Assembly: GCA_030150135.1 (NCBI GenBank)
Contig: JASLGO010000025.1
Span: forward strand, 1 to 8,137
DNA: 8,137 nucleotides
From: Aquirhabdus sp.
GTDB taxonomy: Bacteria; Pseudomonadota; Gammaproteobacteria; Pseudomonadales; Moraxellaceae
Direction: 5' to 3'
Notes under the pieces: model-generated
What the model was told of the DNA's origin: nothing
Databases searched by the model: none
Seen by the model: the letters and a program-made list of their open reading frames with translations, nothing else
Part shown: one piece after another, positions 6,153 to 8,137 of the stretch
How the letters are laid out: each line of letters opens with the position of its first letter
How positions within the stretch are numbered: position 1 is the stretch's first letter
Translations under genes and position numbers: made by a program

Positions 6153-6626
6153 CTATCCAATGAACAACTGAATTGCCCAACCAAAAAACAAATCCATCAA
6201 CCACAGAATGATTGCCATGACAACAACAACAGCCAGCACCACCCAAGTTGTTTGCAAAGTATCAGTTTTAGTTGGCCATGTAATCCGGCGCAACTCAACG
6301 CGAGAATCCTTCAGCAGTACAACAAATGCTTTACCTTGCGAAGTGACATACAACAAGATCAAAGCTAACACAACCGAACCAGAAATTGCAGCCACGCGCA
6401 CCCAAACATTCGAAGCTGGCGCCCAATAAGCTGGCAAATACTGAGGAATTAAAGTCGAACCAATCAAAAGTAGCAACGCCAACAACCAAAACAAAGGATC
6501 AATCACAGATCGAGCTGGAGAGACATCTGTCGGCGCCATATTTGCATGACTATTGATTGCACTATTGATCGTATGACCCAGCGACGGCTTATCTGATGTA
6601 GTTTGCTTATGCGGATCAGTATTCAT
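6153..6626 (-). CDS. secE: Preprotein translocase subunit SecE
   Basis: Essential membrane subunit that clamps the SecY channel in the SecYEG translocon of the inner membrane. The protein has 157 residues, longer than the 127 of E. coli. Residues 1-41 are hydrophilic. Three hydrophobic segments follow at about 43-64, 75-95 and 126-150. The conserved amphipathic cytosolic helix precedes the last one, with the signature RVELRRITWPTK at 109-120. The third segment and this helix are the minimal functional SecE. The start is uncertain: ATG 6626 has no clear Shine-Dalgarno, and an in-frame ATG at residue 30 (6539) has none either; I keep the longer form. From memory, Acinetobacter SecE is similar in architecture (QYLPAYWAP, NVWVRV). 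It stops with TAG 53 nt before nusG, consistent with a secE-nusG unit. Confidence 0.95.
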   Translation of the reverse strand: MNTDPHKQTTSDKPSLGHTINSAINSHANMAPTDVSPARSVIDPLFWLLALLLLIGSTLIPQYLPAYWAPASNVWVRVAAISGSVVLALILLYVTSQGKAFVVLLKDSRVELRRITWPTKTDTLQTTWVVLAVVVVMAIILWLMDLFFGWAIQLFIG

Positions 6627-6787
6627 ATATTGAACGACTCATTGGTTAAACCAAAGAAATACAAGGAAGCAAGTCTGAACTTAAATATTGAAAGATTACA
6701 TGTATTTTTTTAAAAATTGTTTCACTTCACGGAATTACTTTTCAACCGCACTAAAAACCATATTTAAAAAAATACTTTAAACGAATA

Positions 6788-6863
6788 TGGCGGGCTAGGA
6801 GAGACTCGAACTCCCAACACCCGGTTTTGGAGACAGGTGCTCTACCAATTGAACTACTGGCCC
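6788..6863 (-). tRNA. tRNA-Trp (anticodon CCA)
   Basis: A 76-nt cloverleaf with 3' CCA encoded and discriminator G73. The D arm (GTTCAATTGGTAGAGC), the anticodon loop CTCCAAA with CCA at 6830-6828, the variable region GTGTT and the T arm (GGGAG TTCGAGT CTCTC) equal E. coli tRNA-Trp. The acceptor stem GGGCCAG/CTAGCCC has a C-A apposition at 5:68, and the anticodon stem CCTGT/ACCGG has a U-C apposition at 29:41, where E. coli has a G-C pair. It lies between tuf and secE, the expected place for tRNA-Trp in several gammaproteobacteria, and is probably cut from a longer tuf transcript. Identity is secure; the two mismatches are unexplained. Confidence 0.95.
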
Positions 6864-6877
6864 AGTATCAGAAGAAA

Positions 6878-6896
6878 GCGCTCAGACACTGAACGC
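6878..6896 (-). promoter_or_regulatory. Hairpin just upstream of tRNA-Trp
   Basis: The minus-strand RNA pairs GCGUUCA with UGAGCGC (7 bp including one U-G wobble) around GUGUC, followed by UUUCUU. It lies 15 nt before the mature tRNA 5' end. It could be a weak attenuator after tuf or a processing hairpin for the tuf-tRNA precursor. The U-tract is too short and interrupted to call it a terminator. Confidence 0.4.
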
Positions 6897-6908
6897 CTCC
6901 TTAACACA

Positions 6909-6936
6909 GAGTTATGAGCAAACACCCTCACAACTC
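6909..6936 (-). promoter_or_regulatory. Stem-loop after the tuf stop codon
   Basis: The minus-strand RNA forms GAGUUGUGAG/CUCAUAACUC, a 10-bp stem with one G-U wobble and an 8-nt loop, beginning 10 nt after the tuf TAA. The T-run lies before the stem, not after it, so it does not look like a terminator for tuf. A role as mRNA 3'-end stabiliser or processing site between tuf and tRNA-Trp is an inference. Confidence 0.5.
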
Positions 6937-6946
6937 AAAAAAACAA

Positions 6947-8137
<1,191 letters not shown>

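Overview
The window is a conserved translation and transcription cluster read entirely on the minus strand. In transcription order, from high to low coordinates, it holds tuf (EF-Tu), tRNA-Trp(CCA), secE, nusG, rplK (L11), rplA (L1), rplJ (L10), rplL (L7/L12) and the N-terminal part of rpoB, which runs off the left edge. This order is typical of Gammaproteobacteria. The three-segment SecE with a long hydrophilic N-terminus, the EF-Tu ending AMDPGLRFAIREGG and the RpoB N-terminus MAYSYTEKKRIRKNFGKLP resemble, from memory, Moraxellaceae (Acinetobacter, Moraxella, Psychrobacter). The family placement is an inference; I cannot name the genus.

Layout: 8137-6947 is a complete EF-Tu gene whose start codon lies exactly on the window edge. 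It is followed by a spacer with two hairpins and by tRNA-Trp (6863-6788, CCA encoded). secE and nusG form a tight pair (6626-5563). The 238-nt nusG-rplK gap holds an intrinsic terminator, a TATAAT box with an rrn-like GC-rich discriminator overlapping that terminator, and a leader with a recognisable L1-binding motif. rplK and rplA are 1 nt apart. The 357-nt rplA-rplJ gap carries an L10-type leader. rplJ starts with GTG behind a strong Shine-Dalgarno and is followed 45 nt later by rplL. The 708-nt rplL-rpoB gap is long and AT-rich, with a stem-loop just after rplL, a strong terminator or attenuator, and a plausible promoter before rpoB.

The genes jointly make ribosome stalk proteins (L11, L10, L7/L12), the L1 stalk, elongation factor Tu, a tRNA, the NusG elongation factor, the SecE translocon subunit and the RNA polymerase beta subunit. 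The visible control is the classical kind: autogenous repression by L1 and L10, and partial termination before rpoB.

I found no undescribed system, mobile element, CRISPR array or foreign gene here. The points worth a second look are regulatory: the promoter nested in the nusG terminator, the composite rplL-rpoB spacer, possible alternative pairing in the L10 leader, and two non-canonical stem pairs in tRNA-Trp.
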